From the NCBI GenBank assembly GCA_945878385.1, contig CAMCTE010000035.1, positions 1-16,388 of the forward strand: a stretch of DNA of 16,388 nucleotides, in the 5' to 3' direction. Under the pieces are notes generated by a model. It was not told where the DNA came from, searched no databases, and worked only from the letters and a program-made list of their open reading frames with translations. Below, in pieces: positions 7,226 to 13,916 of the stretch (position 1 is the first letter of the stretch; the number at the start of each line of letters is the position of its first letter). Position numbers and translations under genes: made by a program. Origin of the DNA: Azohydromonas lata NBRC 102462. Its GTDB lineage: Bacteria; Pseudomonadota; Gammaproteobacteria; Burkholderiales; Burkholderiaceae_C.

Positions 7226-8704
7226 ATGGACATGAAGAACTCCCCCCTGGCGCTGCTGCAGGACGCGGCGCTGCTGCGCACCGGCGCCTTGATCAATGGG
7301 CAATGGACCGCCCTGCCCGAGCGTTTTGCGGTGTACGACCCGGCCACCGGGCTGGAGCTGGCCCAGGTGGACAACGCCGGGCCCGAGCATGCCGAGCAGG
7401 CCATTGCCGCAGCCAACGCCGCTTGGCCGGCCTGGCGCGCCAAACCAGCCAAGGAACGCGCGGCCGTGCTGATGAAGTGGTTCCATCTGATCCACCAGCA
7501 TGCCGACGACCTGGCCCGCATCATGACGGCCGAGCAGGGCAAGCCGCTGGCTGAAGCGAAGGGTGAGGTGGCCTACGGCGCCAGCTTCATCGAGTGGTTC
7601 GCCGAAGAAGCCAAGCGGGTGTACGGCGAAACCATTCCCAGCACCGACCCCAACAAGCGCGTGATGGTGTTGAAGCAGCCCATCGGCGTGTGCGCGGCCA
7701 TCACGCCCTGGAACTTTCCGATCGCGATGATCACCCGCAAGGTGGCGCCTGCGCTGGCCGCGGGCTGCCCCGTGGTGATCAAGCCGGCCGAGCAGACGCC
7801 GCTGTCGGCCTTGGCCGTGGCCGAACTGGCCCAGCGCGCGGGCATGCCCGCCGGTGTGCTGAACCTGCTGCCGGCAGACGCCGAGCAATCGATCGCCATC
7901 GGCCATGTGCTGTGCGAATCCGATGTGGTGCGCCACCTGTCCTTCACCGGCTCCACCGAAGTCGGCCGCATCCTGATGAAACAGTGCGCGCCCACCATCA
8001 AGAAGCTCAGCCTGGAGCTGGGTGGCAATGCGCCCTTCATCGTGTTCGACGACGCCGACCTGGACAGTGCGGTGGAAGGCGCGATGGTCAGCAAGTACCG
8101 CAACGCGGGCCAGACCTGCGTGTGCGCCAACCGCTTGTATGTGCAAGATGGTGTGTACGACGCATTTGTGGCCAAGCTGGCTGAGAAAGCCCAAGGCATC
8201 AAGGTGGGCAACGGCTTTGAGGCCGGCGTGAACCAGGGCCCATTGATCGACGACCAGGCCATCGCCAAGGTGGAGGCCCATGTGGCCGACGCCGTGGCCA
8301 AGGGCGCCCGCGTGGTGGTGGGTGGCCAGCGCACGGGTGAGCGCTTCTACACGCCCACGGTGCTGGCCCATGTCACGGCCGACATGCGCTGCGCGCGCGA
8401 GGAAACCTTCGGCCCGGTGGCCCCCGTGTTCCGCTTCAAGACGGAAGCCGAGGCCATCGAATTGGCCAACAGCACCGAGTTCGGTTTGGCCGCTTACTTC
8501 TACAGCCGCGACATCGGCCGCATCTTCCGGGTGGCTGAAGGCTTGGAGAGCGGCATGGTGGGCATCAACACCGGCATCATCTCGGCCGCGGAAGTGCCCT
8601 TTGGTGGGGTCAAGCAGTCGGGTCTGGGCCGCGAGGGTTCGCGCCACGGCATCGAAGATTATGTGGAGATGAAGTATCTGTGTCTGGGCGATGTGCTGAA
8701 GTGA
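7226..8704 (+). CDS. gabD: NAD(P)-dependent succinate-semialdehyde dehydrogenase
   Basis: Aldehyde dehydrogenase superfamily enzyme, best read as GabD. It oxidises succinate semialdehyde to succinate with NAD(P)+, the last step of 4-aminobutyrate breakdown; glutarate semialdehyde is a possible alternative substrate. The 492 aa protein has the Rossmann segment TPWNFPIAMITRKVAPALAA, cofactor-site KPAEQTPLSA, FTGSTEVGR, the catalytic-base motif LELGGNAP (Glu264), the catalytic GQTCVCANR (Cys298, with Cys300 two residues on), and EETFGPVAPVFRF. The CVC pair is typical of GabD/SSADH, where it can form a redox-sensitive disulphide. The C-terminal SGLGREGSRHGIEDYVEMKY also fits SSADH. A strong GAGGAG at 7215-7220 fixes the ATG at 7226. 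Its TGA overlaps the GTG of the next gene by 4 nt. No gabT or regulator is in view. Confidence 0.92.
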   Translation: MDMKNSPLALLQDAALLRTGALINGQWTALPERFAVYDPATGLELAQVDNAGPEHAEQAIAAANAAWPAWRAKPAKERAAVLMKWFHLIHQHADDLARIMTAEQGKPLAEAKGEVAYGASFIEWFAEEAKRVYGETIPSTDPNKRVMVLKQPIGVCAAITPWNFPIAMITRKVAPALAAGCPVVIKPAEQTPLSALAVAELAQRAGMPAGVLNLLPADAEQSIAIGHVLCESDVVRHLSFTGSTEVGRILMKQCAPTIKKLSLELGGNAPFIVFDDADLDSAVEGAMVSKYRNAGQTCVCANRLYVQDGVYDAFVAKLAEKAQGIKVGNGFEAGVNQGPLIDDQAIAKVEAHVADAVAKGARVVVGGQRTGERFYTPTVLAHVTADMRCAREETFGPVAPVFRFKTEAEAIELANSTEFGLAAYFYSRDIGRIFRVAEGLESGMVGINTGIISAAEVPFGGVKQSGLGREGSRHGIEDYVEMKYLCLGDVLK

Positions 8705-9441
8705 CGAAGCAGGCCGTCTTCATCGCAGCGACCCTGGTGTTGGCAGCTGGCGGCGGGCCCGTTTTGGCCGACGCCGGCATGCAGCCCGTAGGCCGCTTCG
8801 AGATCGACCGCACCGAGGTGAGCATCGGCGCCTTCCGCACCTTCACCCGCGCCACGGGGCTCAAGACCAAGGCCGAGCGCGAGGGCGCCAGCCTGAGCTA
8901 CGAAGCGGGATGGGAACGCCGTCCTGGCTGGGCTTGGCACTCGCCCTATGGCAAGCCAGGCGCCGACGATGAGCCGGCGGTGCACATCACGCATGGTGAA
9001 GCGCAGGCCTATTGCCGCTGGGCAGGCAAGCGCCTGCCCACCGAAGCCGAATGGCGCGAGGCGGCCTACACCGAGCGCCGCGCGCAGCCCCCGGCTCCCT
9101 TCACTGCCGGGCGCATCTATGCCTTTCCCACAGGCGATACGCCGCAAGGTGCGAATTGCCTGGGCGACTGCGGCAACAGCGCCAAGCCCGTGGCCCATGC
9201 CGTGACCACACGCGGCCGCGGCCATGCACCAGTGGGCTCCACAGTGGCCGGCGTGAATGGCCTTTTCGACATGGGCGCCAATGCCTGGGAATGGGTGGAC
9301 GGCGGGCCAGGCTCCGAGCAACCCACGCTGGGAGGTTCTTGGTGGTATGGCGCCGGCCCCATGCAACGGGACCACCGCGCCACCAAGCCGGCCGACATGA
9401 GCGTGGTCTACATCGGTTTTCGCTGCGCCCGCAGCCGCTGA
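8701..9441 (+). CDS. exported SUMF1/FGE-fold protein lacking the formylglycine-generating cysteines
   Basis: A 246 aa protein of the formylglycine-generating-enzyme (SUMF1/FGE-sulfatase) fold. Residues 1-23 look like a Sec signal peptide (MTKQ, then a hydrophobic core, with cleavage likely after VLA at 23), so it should act in the periplasm. Fold signatures are EIDRTEVSIGAFRTF, the AQAYCRWAGKRLPTEAEWRE block (Cys105), GLFDMGANAWEWVDG, LGGSWWYG (210-217) and the terminal YIGFRCARS (Cys242). Aerobic FGE needs a catalytic cysteine pair just after the GGS element; here the segment is GGSWWYGAGPMQRDHRA with no cysteine, so canonical sulfatase activation is unlikely. Cys153 and Cys157 (NCLGDC) might form a structural or metal site. 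The GTG at 8701 is chosen because it gives a clean signal peptide and a GTGA overlap with gabD; an upstream in-frame GTG at 8680 would bury the signal. The true function is unknown. Confidence 0.8.
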   Translation: MTKQAVFIAATLVLAAGGGPVLADAGMQPVGRFEIDRTEVSIGAFRTFTRATGLKTKAEREGASLSYEAGWERRPGWAWHSPYGKPGADDEPAVHITHGEAQAYCRWAGKRLPTEAEWREAAYTERRAQPPAPFTAGRIYAFPTGDTPQGANCLGDCGNSAKPVAHAVTTRGRGHAPVGSTVAGVNGLFDMGANAWEWVDGGPGSEQPTLGGSWWYGAGPMQRDHRATKPADMSVVYIGFRCARSR

Positions 9442-9454
9442 GGGAAGCGGCTGC
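9431..9454 (+). terminator. perfect hairpin at the end of the gabD-FGE unit, possible terminator
   Basis: GCAGCCGCT (9431-9439) and AGCGGCTGC (9446-9454) form a perfect 9-bp GC-rich stem with the 6-nt loop GAGGGA. The stem overlaps the stop codon of the FGE-like gene (TGA 9439-9441) and lies between two convergent genes. There is no following T-run on either strand, so it is not a textbook intrinsic terminator. Position and stem quality still suggest transcript termination or 3'-end protection. Confidence 0.5.
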
Positions 9455-9487
9455 ATTGCTCTGCCCGCCGCTGAAGGGCGCGGCCGT

Positions 9488-10600
9488 TCAGCCCTGCGCC
9501 ACCTTCTGCGCGATGGCGCGCCCCACATCGGTCGTGCTGGCCGTACCGCCCAAGTCCGGCGTGTGCGGGCCGTGCCGGATGACATCCTCGATGGCCTGAA
9601 CGATGGCCGCAGCCGCAGCCGCGTGCCCCAAGAACTCCAACATCATGGCGCCCGACCAGATCATGCCAATCGGGTTGGCGATGTTGCGCCCGTAAATGTC
9701 AGGCGCCGAGCCGTGCACCGGTTCGAACAGCGAAGGGAAATTCCGTTCGGGATTCAGATTGGCCGAGGGCGCAATGCCGATGGTGCCGGTGGTGGCCGGG
9801 CCCAGGTCGGAGAGGATGTCGCCAAACAGGTTGGTGGCCGCAATCACATCAAAACGATCGGGCTGCAGCACCAGGCGCGCGCTCATGATGTCGATGTGGT
9901 GCGCTTGCATGGACACCTCTGGGTAATGGGCGGCCATCTCGCGGCAGCGCCCATCCCACCACGGCATGCTGATGGCAATCCCGTTGCTCTTGGTGGCCAA
10001 GTCCAGGCGCTTGCGCGGGCGCGAGCGGGCCAGTTCGAATGCGAACTTCAGCAGGCGGTCGGAACCCTTGCGGGTGAACACGCTTTCCTGGATCACGAAT
10101 TCCCGGTCGGTTCCTTCGAACATCACGCCGCCGGCCGAGGTGTACTCGCCCTCGGTGTTCTCGCGCACGATCAGGTAGTCGATGTCCCCGGGTTTGCGGT
10201 CGGCCAGCGGGCAACGCAAGCCTTCGAACAGTCGAACCGGGCGCAGGTTGATGTACTGGTCGAATTCCCGACGGAACTTGAGCAGCGAACCCCACAAGGA
10301 AACATGGTCGGGCACCGTGGCCGGCCAGCCCACCGCGCCGAAGTACAGGGCGTCCATGCCCTGAAGCTGCTGTTTCCAATCGGCCGGCATCATGGTGCCG
10401 TGTTGCGTGTAGTGGTCGCAACTGGCCCAGTCGCAGGAGGTGATCTCCATTTGAAAACCGAACCGGCCTTGGGCCGCCTGCAGGACGCGAAGCCCTTCGG
10501 GCATCACTTCCTTGCCAATGCCGTCCCCCGCCAGAGCGGCAATCTTGAGTGGTCGGTTCAACGGTGCAGCGTAGCCGCCAGCCAGAGTGGTCGTGTTCAT
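9488..10600 (-). CDS. ttuC: tartrate dehydrogenase / D-malate dehydrogenase (decarboxylating)
   Basis: Member of the beta-decarboxylating dehydrogenase superfamily (isocitrate/isopropylmalate dehydrogenase fold), in the tartrate dehydrogenase/DmlA branch. Such enzymes use NAD+ and a divalent metal to oxidise tartrate, or to oxidise and decarboxylate D-malate to pyruvate. The 370 aa product shows KIAALAGDGIGKEV (19-32), the tartrate-branch segment SLWGSLLKFRREFDQYINLR (101-120), the catalytic region RENTEGEYTSAGG (146-158), TKSNG with Lys204, metal-binding HIDIMS (Asp237), LFGDILSD (Asp261, Asp265), and the nucleotide-binding FEPVHGSAPDIYGRNIANP (293-311). The open frame continues upstream to 10900, but the ATG at 10600 gives the family N-terminus and overlaps the stop of the HNH gene as ATGA. 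It is thus the last gene of a three-gene unit. It converges on the FGE-like gene, 46 nt away. Confidence 0.88.
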   Translation of the reverse strand: MNTTTLAGGYAAPLNRPLKIAALAGDGIGKEVMPEGLRVLQAAQGRFGFQMEITSCDWASCDHYTQHGTMMPADWKQQLQGMDALYFGAVGWPATVPDHVSLWGSLLKFRREFDQYINLRPVRLFEGLRCPLADRKPGDIDYLIVRENTEGEYTSAGGVMFEGTDREFVIQESVFTRKGSDRLLKFAFELARSRPRKRLDLATKSNGIAISMPWWDGRCREMAAHYPEVSMQAHHIDIMSARLVLQPDRFDVIAATNLFGDILSDLGPATTGTIGIAPSANLNPERNFPSLFEPVHGSAPDIYGRNIANPIGMIWSGAMMLEFLGHAAAAAAIVQAIEDVIRHGPHTPDLGGTASTTDVGRAIAQKVAQG

Positions 10601-10974
10601 TTCGACATTGTGCTTGCATCGGCACCGCGCGTGCCCTTGCCCCCGCTGCGGCTGGTGCGTTGAAAGAAGTCTGGCGGCTTGCGCTGCACCCAGGCCACGA
10701 AACGAGCCATGTCGGGATGCGCCAGCAGTTGCTCGACGGTGTGATACGACCTCGCCAGTTCGGTCTCGGTGAACAGGGCGTGGATGTGACGATGGCAAAT
10801 GCGGTGCAGCCACTGCGTGTGCACGCCGCCGCGGGACTTGGGCACCAGGTGATGGGCATCCCGCTGCGCCGGGGGAATGGGTCGCTCGCACAGCGGGCAA
10901 ATCACCTCGTCGGTCGGTGCCGGCATCGGCACTTCCCGCTGCTCAGCCAGACGGCGCTTGATTCGGCCTTTCAT
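10597..10974 (-). CDS. small HNH endonuclease-domain protein
   Basis: A 125 aa protein with an HNH (beta-beta-alpha metal) nuclease domain. The zinc-type cysteines CPLC (Cys26, Cys29) are followed by the core AHHLVPKSRGG (40-50) and LHRICHRHIHALF (56-68; Cys60, His61, His65). The conserved C-terminal half runs TETELARSYHTVEQLLAHPD to FVAWVQRKPPDFF. Homologous small proteins are common in Proteobacteria and are usually of unknown role, so DNA cleavage is a family inference. Two starts are plausible. The ATG at 10974 overlaps the upstream stop as ATGA and suggests coupling. An in-frame ATG at 10926 has GGGAAG five nt upstream and would give a 109 aa protein starting MPAPTDEVICPLC. The downstream dehydrogenase start overlaps its stop. 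The C-terminal 20 residues are basic and low-complexity. Confidence 0.75.
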   Translation of the reverse strand: MKGRIKRRLAEQREVPMPAPTDEVICPLCERPIPPAQRDAHHLVPKSRGGVHTQWLHRICHRHIHALFTETELARSYHTVEQLLAHPDMARFVAWVQRKPPDFFQRTSRSGGKGTRGADASTMSK

Positions 10975-11174
10975 TCCAGGAATTCGTCCTCTTCGCCTGC
11001 CGGGCTGATATGGCGTGCCAGTGCGTTGCGGATGAACTGCTTTTCGTAGTGGCGGTTGCGCCGGCTCTTCTTGGCCGTGGCCCGCTGGTCCACACGCTTG
11101 TCGAACACCACTTCTTGCAGGCGGCTCAAGTCGGACAAGCTCTTGATTTGGTCGGGGGAATTGCGGCGGGGCAT
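10971..11174 (-). CDS. small basic protein of unknown function
   Basis: A 67 aa protein that I cannot assign to a named family. It is strongly charged: a basic stretch KRVDQRATAKKSRRNRHYEK lies in the middle and an acidic tail EEDEFLE ends it, and most of it should be helical. No signal peptide, membrane segment or cysteine is visible. The ATG at 11174 is the best start; a TTG 45 nt further upstream would add a Pro/Cys-rich tail that does not resemble the rest. No strong Shine-Dalgarno precedes it. The reasons to call it a gene are its tail-to-head ATGA overlap with the HNH gene, its codon use, and its place at the head of the minus-strand trio. A nucleic-acid-binding role would fit the charge but is only a guess. 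Confidence 0.6.
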   Translation of the reverse strand: MPRRNSPDQIKSLSDLSRLQEVVFDKRVDQRATAKKSRRNRHYEKQFIRNALARHISPAGEEDEFLE

Positions 11175-11265
11175 GAAGGGCGTCCAGGGGCACGGCACAC
11201 CACCGAATCTTGGCCGCAATCCGGTGATGGCGGGGTTCTGGGGCTATTGGTGCGGCGCGACGGGA

Positions 11266-11297
11266 AAGGCCCCGCAGCAGGAGCAGGAAGGCCCCGC
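11266..11297. repeat. two direct copies of AAGGCCCCGC, 22 bp apart
   Basis: Exact 10-bp copies at 11266-11275 and 11288-11297 lie in the 201-bp gap between the divergent small-protein gene and the FAD oxidoreductase gene. Start-to-start spacing is 22 bp, about two helical turns, so both copies would face the same side of the DNA. They could be regulator sites or chance in GC-rich sequence. Confidence 0.3.
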
Positions 11298-11302
11298 GGC
11301 AC

Positions 11303-11329
11303 TTGCAGTGAAGTCGCATGGCCTAGGAT
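11303..11329 (+). promoter_or_regulatory. weak candidate promoter for the FAD oxidoreductase gene
   Basis: TTGCAG (11303-11308) and TAGGAT (11324-11329) are 15 nt apart, shorter than the usual 16-18, about 46 nt before the ATG at 11376. Each box matches only four of six consensus bases. It is listed because it is the best sigma-70-like pair I found in the divergent gap. Confidence 0.2.
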
Positions 11330-11375
11330 TCGCGGGCGCTGCCCCTGGGGCCCGCGCAGCGAAAGGCCAACCCAC

Positions 11376-12404
11376 ATGAAAATTCAGCGAGTAGCCGTCA
11401 TTGGCGCCGGCATGGCCGGTGCGGCCTGCGCGCGGCAACTGGCCGATGCAGGCCTGGATGTGACCGTCTTTGATAAATCCCGAGGATTGGGCGGGCGCAT
11501 GGCCACGCGGCGCGCGGTTCTGCCCCAGGACGCTTCGGCCGACCAGACACTGACCTTCGATCACGGCGCACCCTGGTGGGTCAGCAGCACTAGCAACTTT
11601 GCTGAATTTCTGAAGACCGCCGAAGCGCAGGGCGCCGTGGTGCAGTGGACCCCGCGGATGAAGGGGCAATCGGCTCACGAACGAGCCCCGTCGGAATCGC
11701 AGTCTTGGGTGGCCCAACCGGATATGCCGGGCTTGGTGCGCTGGATGCTGCAGGGCATTGCCGTTCACACCGGATGCACGATCGGCGCCCTGCATCGCCA
11801 GGAAAGCGGCTGGGAACTGACGGGCGACGGCATGCCTGCTGCGTCAGGCTTCGATGCAGTGGCGGTGGCCATTCCGCCTGCGCAGGCTGCGGCCTTGTGG
11901 GCCCCACACACGGCGGACTGGACCGCGCGCGCTCAGGCTCAGCACATGAGCCCCTGCTGGACTCTGATGGGCGTCACCGACGATCCATTCAACAAGCCTG
12001 CTGCCGGCGCAACGTGGGATGTGCTGACCCCCGCATCGGGGCCCCTGAGTCTGGTGGTGCGGCAGGACGGCAAGCCCGGTCGGCCTGCGCATGCCGGACA
12101 AGCCCATTGGGTCGCGCATGCAACGGTCGACTGGACTGAGCAGCACCTCGAATCGGCGCCGGATGGGGCAATGGCGGCCCTGAAGGCGGCCTTGGAATCT
12201 GCACTGGGTGGCGCCTTGACCTGGCGACATGCCGTGGTGCACCGGTGGCGCTACGCCCAATGGTCGGGCGCAGCACCTCAGTCGATGCCCTGCTGGTGGG
12301 ATGGCTCTGCCGGCCTGGGCGCCTGCGGCGACTACCTGGGTGGCGGTGGGGTGGAAGGCGCCTGGCTTTCGGGTGGCAACCTGGCACGGGCCATCCTGGG
12401 TTGA
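11376..12404 (+). CDS. NAD(P)/FAD-dependent oxidoreductase, renalase-like
   Basis: A 342 aa flavoprotein of the renalase-like/amine-oxidase-type FAD family; no substrate is established for the bacterial members I can compare it with. The N-terminus is a classic FAD Rossmann fold: VAVIGAGMAGAACARQLADA (6-25), then VTVFDKSRGLGGRMATRR, the second FAD motif. The C-terminal FAD-contact region is ACGDYLGGGGVEGAWLSG, followed by NLARAIL at the end. The middle contains TFDHGAPWW, a conserved block of this family. No signal peptide or membrane segment is seen, so it should be cytoplasmic. The open frame extends upstream to 11010, but that part overlaps the opposite-strand gene. The ATG at 11376 has AAAGG about 9 nt upstream and gives the correct N-terminus. 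It precedes the leuC-type gene by 56 nt, so it may share that transcript. Confidence 0.85.
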   Translation: MKIQRVAVIGAGMAGAACARQLADAGLDVTVFDKSRGLGGRMATRRAVLPQDASADQTLTFDHGAPWWVSSTSNFAEFLKTAEAQGAVVQWTPRMKGQSAHERAPSESQSWVAQPDMPGLVRWMLQGIAVHTGCTIGALHRQESGWELTGDGMPAASGFDAVAVAIPPAQAAALWAPHTADWTARAQAQHMSPCWTLMGVTDDPFNKPAAGATWDVLTPASGPLSLVVRQDGKPGRPAHAGQAHWVAHATVDWTEQHLESAPDGAMAALKAALESALGGALTWRHAVVHRWRYAQWSGAAPQSMPCWWDGSAGLGACGDYLGGGGVEGAWLSGGNLARAILG

Positions 12405-12460
12405 AGCGCTCAGGGTCAGCCACTCATCATTTGTTCCTCGCAGCCTGATAAGGTTGGCCA

Positions 12461-13888
12461 ATGGAGTCATTGCTGCCCCGCACACTGGCCGAGAAGATCT
12501 GGCAGCAGCATGTGGTGACCGAACTCGATCACGGTCGGTCGCTGCTGCACATCGACCGGGTGTTCCTGCACGAGCGCACGGGGCCGGCGCTGTTGGCTGG
12601 CCTTGCCGATGCGGGGCGCACGGCGCGCCACCCGCAGCGTGTGGTGGGCATCACGGACCACATCGTCGGCACCCTGCCGGACCGCCTGCAGCGCCCATCC
12701 GACGCGCTCAGTGAGCGGTTCATTCAGGAATTCAAGCAACGAACCGACGCGGCCGGAATCCGGCTCGTCGACCTGCACGACCCACGGCAGGGCATCGTGC
12801 ATGTGGTGGCGGCCGAGCAAGGCTGGGCACTGCCAGGGATGACCGTGGTCTGCCCCGACAGCCACACCGGCACCCTCGGTGGCCTGGGCGCACTGGCATG
12901 GGGCATCGGCTCAACCGAAGGCGAACAGGCGGTGGCCACGAGCACGTTGGTGCGCGCCAAGCCGCGAAACATGCGCTTGCACTGCACGGGCACCCTGCCC
13001 TTTGGCGTCACCGCCAAGGATGTGATCCTGGCCTTGATTGCGCGTGAGGGTGCCCGCGGTGGTCAGGGATGCGTGGTCGAGTTCTGCGGCCCGGCGGTGC
13101 AGCGCTTGGACATCGAAGGACGGATGACTTTGTGCAACATGGCCGTCGAGTTCGGCGCCTTTACGGGCCTCATCGCCCCAGATGACGCCACCATCGGCTG
13201 GGTAGCCAACCGACCCGAAGCGCCGGTGGGCCAGGCATGGGACGAAGCGGTACAGGCTTGGCAACGCCTGCACAGCGACGATGGTGCCCATTGGGATCGA
13301 GAACTCCGAATCGATGTTCAGGACTTGGAACCGCAGGTGACATGGGGCAACAGCGTAGAGTTGGGCGGCGGTATTTCCCAGCGGGTACCGGACCCGGCGC
13401 AAGCACCATCCGCTGCGCAGCGTGCCCGCATGGAACGTGCACTGGCCTACATGGACCTGCAACCCGGGATGCCGCTCAAGGGCTTGGCGATCGACGCGGC
13501 CTTCATCGGCTCCTGCACGAACAGCCGGCTGCCCGACCTGCGGGCCGCCGCCGATGTGCTCAGGGGGCACCATGTGGCGCCGGGCGTAAGGGCCATCGTG
13601 GTGCCAGGCTCCATGCCGGTGCGCGCGGCTGCGGAGGCCGAAGGCCTGCACCGCGTGTTTGAAGACGCCGGCTTCGAATGGCGGGCCAGCGGCTGTTCCC
13701 TTTGTTTCTACTCCGGTGTCGAAGACTTGGGGCCCGCGCGGCGCGTGATCAGCAGCACGAATCGCAACTTCGAGGGCCGACAGGGGCCCGGTGTGCGCAC
13801 GCACCTGGCCAGCCCCGCGACCGTGGCGGCATCCGCCGTGGCCGGCTGCATCGCCGACCCGCGGCCTTTGATGAACCGTGCTGTCTGA
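12461..13888 (+). CDS. LeuC-type (aconitase family) hydro-lyase large subunit, probably a catabolic paralogue
   Basis: Large subunit of an isopropylmalate-isomerase-type [4Fe-4S] hydro-lyase, 475 aa, the length of bacterial type-1 LeuC. Cluster cysteines are present: Cys352 in FIGSCTNSRLPDL and Cys412/Cys415 in SGCSLC. Further LeuC landmarks are GITDHIVGT, CPDSHTGTLGGLGALAWGIG, EGRMTLCNMAVEFGAFTGLIAPD and SSTNRNFEGRQGPG. It departs from biosynthetic LeuC at usually constant sites: WGNS (295-298) for WGTS, SLCFYSG for SMCLAMN, and PDSHTGT for GDSHTST. With the LeuD-type gene, an HMG-CoA-lyase homologue and a CoA-transferase behind it, a catabolic dicarboxylate hydratase or isomerase (citraconate/citramalate or similar) is more likely than leucine synthesis. 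Start: ATG 12461 with AAGG about 7 nt upstream. A 13-bp tandem duplication covers its stop codon. Confidence 0.88.
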   Translation: MESLLPRTLAEKIWQQHVVTELDHGRSLLHIDRVFLHERTGPALLAGLADAGRTARHPQRVVGITDHIVGTLPDRLQRPSDALSERFIQEFKQRTDAAGIRLVDLHDPRQGIVHVVAAEQGWALPGMTVVCPDSHTGTLGGLGALAWGIGSTEGEQAVATSTLVRAKPRNMRLHCTGTLPFGVTAKDVILALIAREGARGGQGCVVEFCGPAVQRLDIEGRMTLCNMAVEFGAFTGLIAPDDATIGWVANRPEAPVGQAWDEAVQAWQRLHSDDGAHWDRELRIDVQDLEPQVTWGNSVELGGGISQRVPDPAQAPSAAQRARMERALAYMDLQPGMPLKGLAIDAAFIGSCTNSRLPDLRAAADVLRGHHVAPGVRAIVVPGSMPVRAAAEAEGLHRVFEDAGFEWRASGCSLCFYSGVEDLGPARRVISSTNRNFEGRQGPGVRTHLASPATVAASAVAGCIADPRPLMNRAV

Positions 13889-13906
13889 CCCACCTGTCTG
13901 ACCCAC
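13881..13906 (+). repeat. perfect 13-bp tandem duplication across the leuC-type stop codon
   Basis: CTGTCTGACCCAC occurs twice head to tail, at 13881-13893 and 13894-13906. The first copy contains the TGA stop of the LeuC-type gene. The second copy fills most of the 28-nt spacer before the LeuD-type ATG. It looks like a replication-slippage duplication that lengthened the spacer. Confidence 0.9.
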
Positions 13907-13916
13907 CGTCCGCATC

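Noticed and set aside
7166..8647. A 493-codon minus-strand open frame opposite gabD.
   Set aside because: It is a shadow of gabD: its His/Gly/Ala-rich low-complexity translation has no domain, while the plus strand has all aldehyde dehydrogenase motifs and a strong ribosome binding site.
8701..9441. Naming the SUMF1-fold protein a sulfatase-activating formylglycine-generating enzyme.
   Set aside because: The cysteine pair after the GGS element that is required for that chemistry is absent, and no sulfatase gene is nearby.
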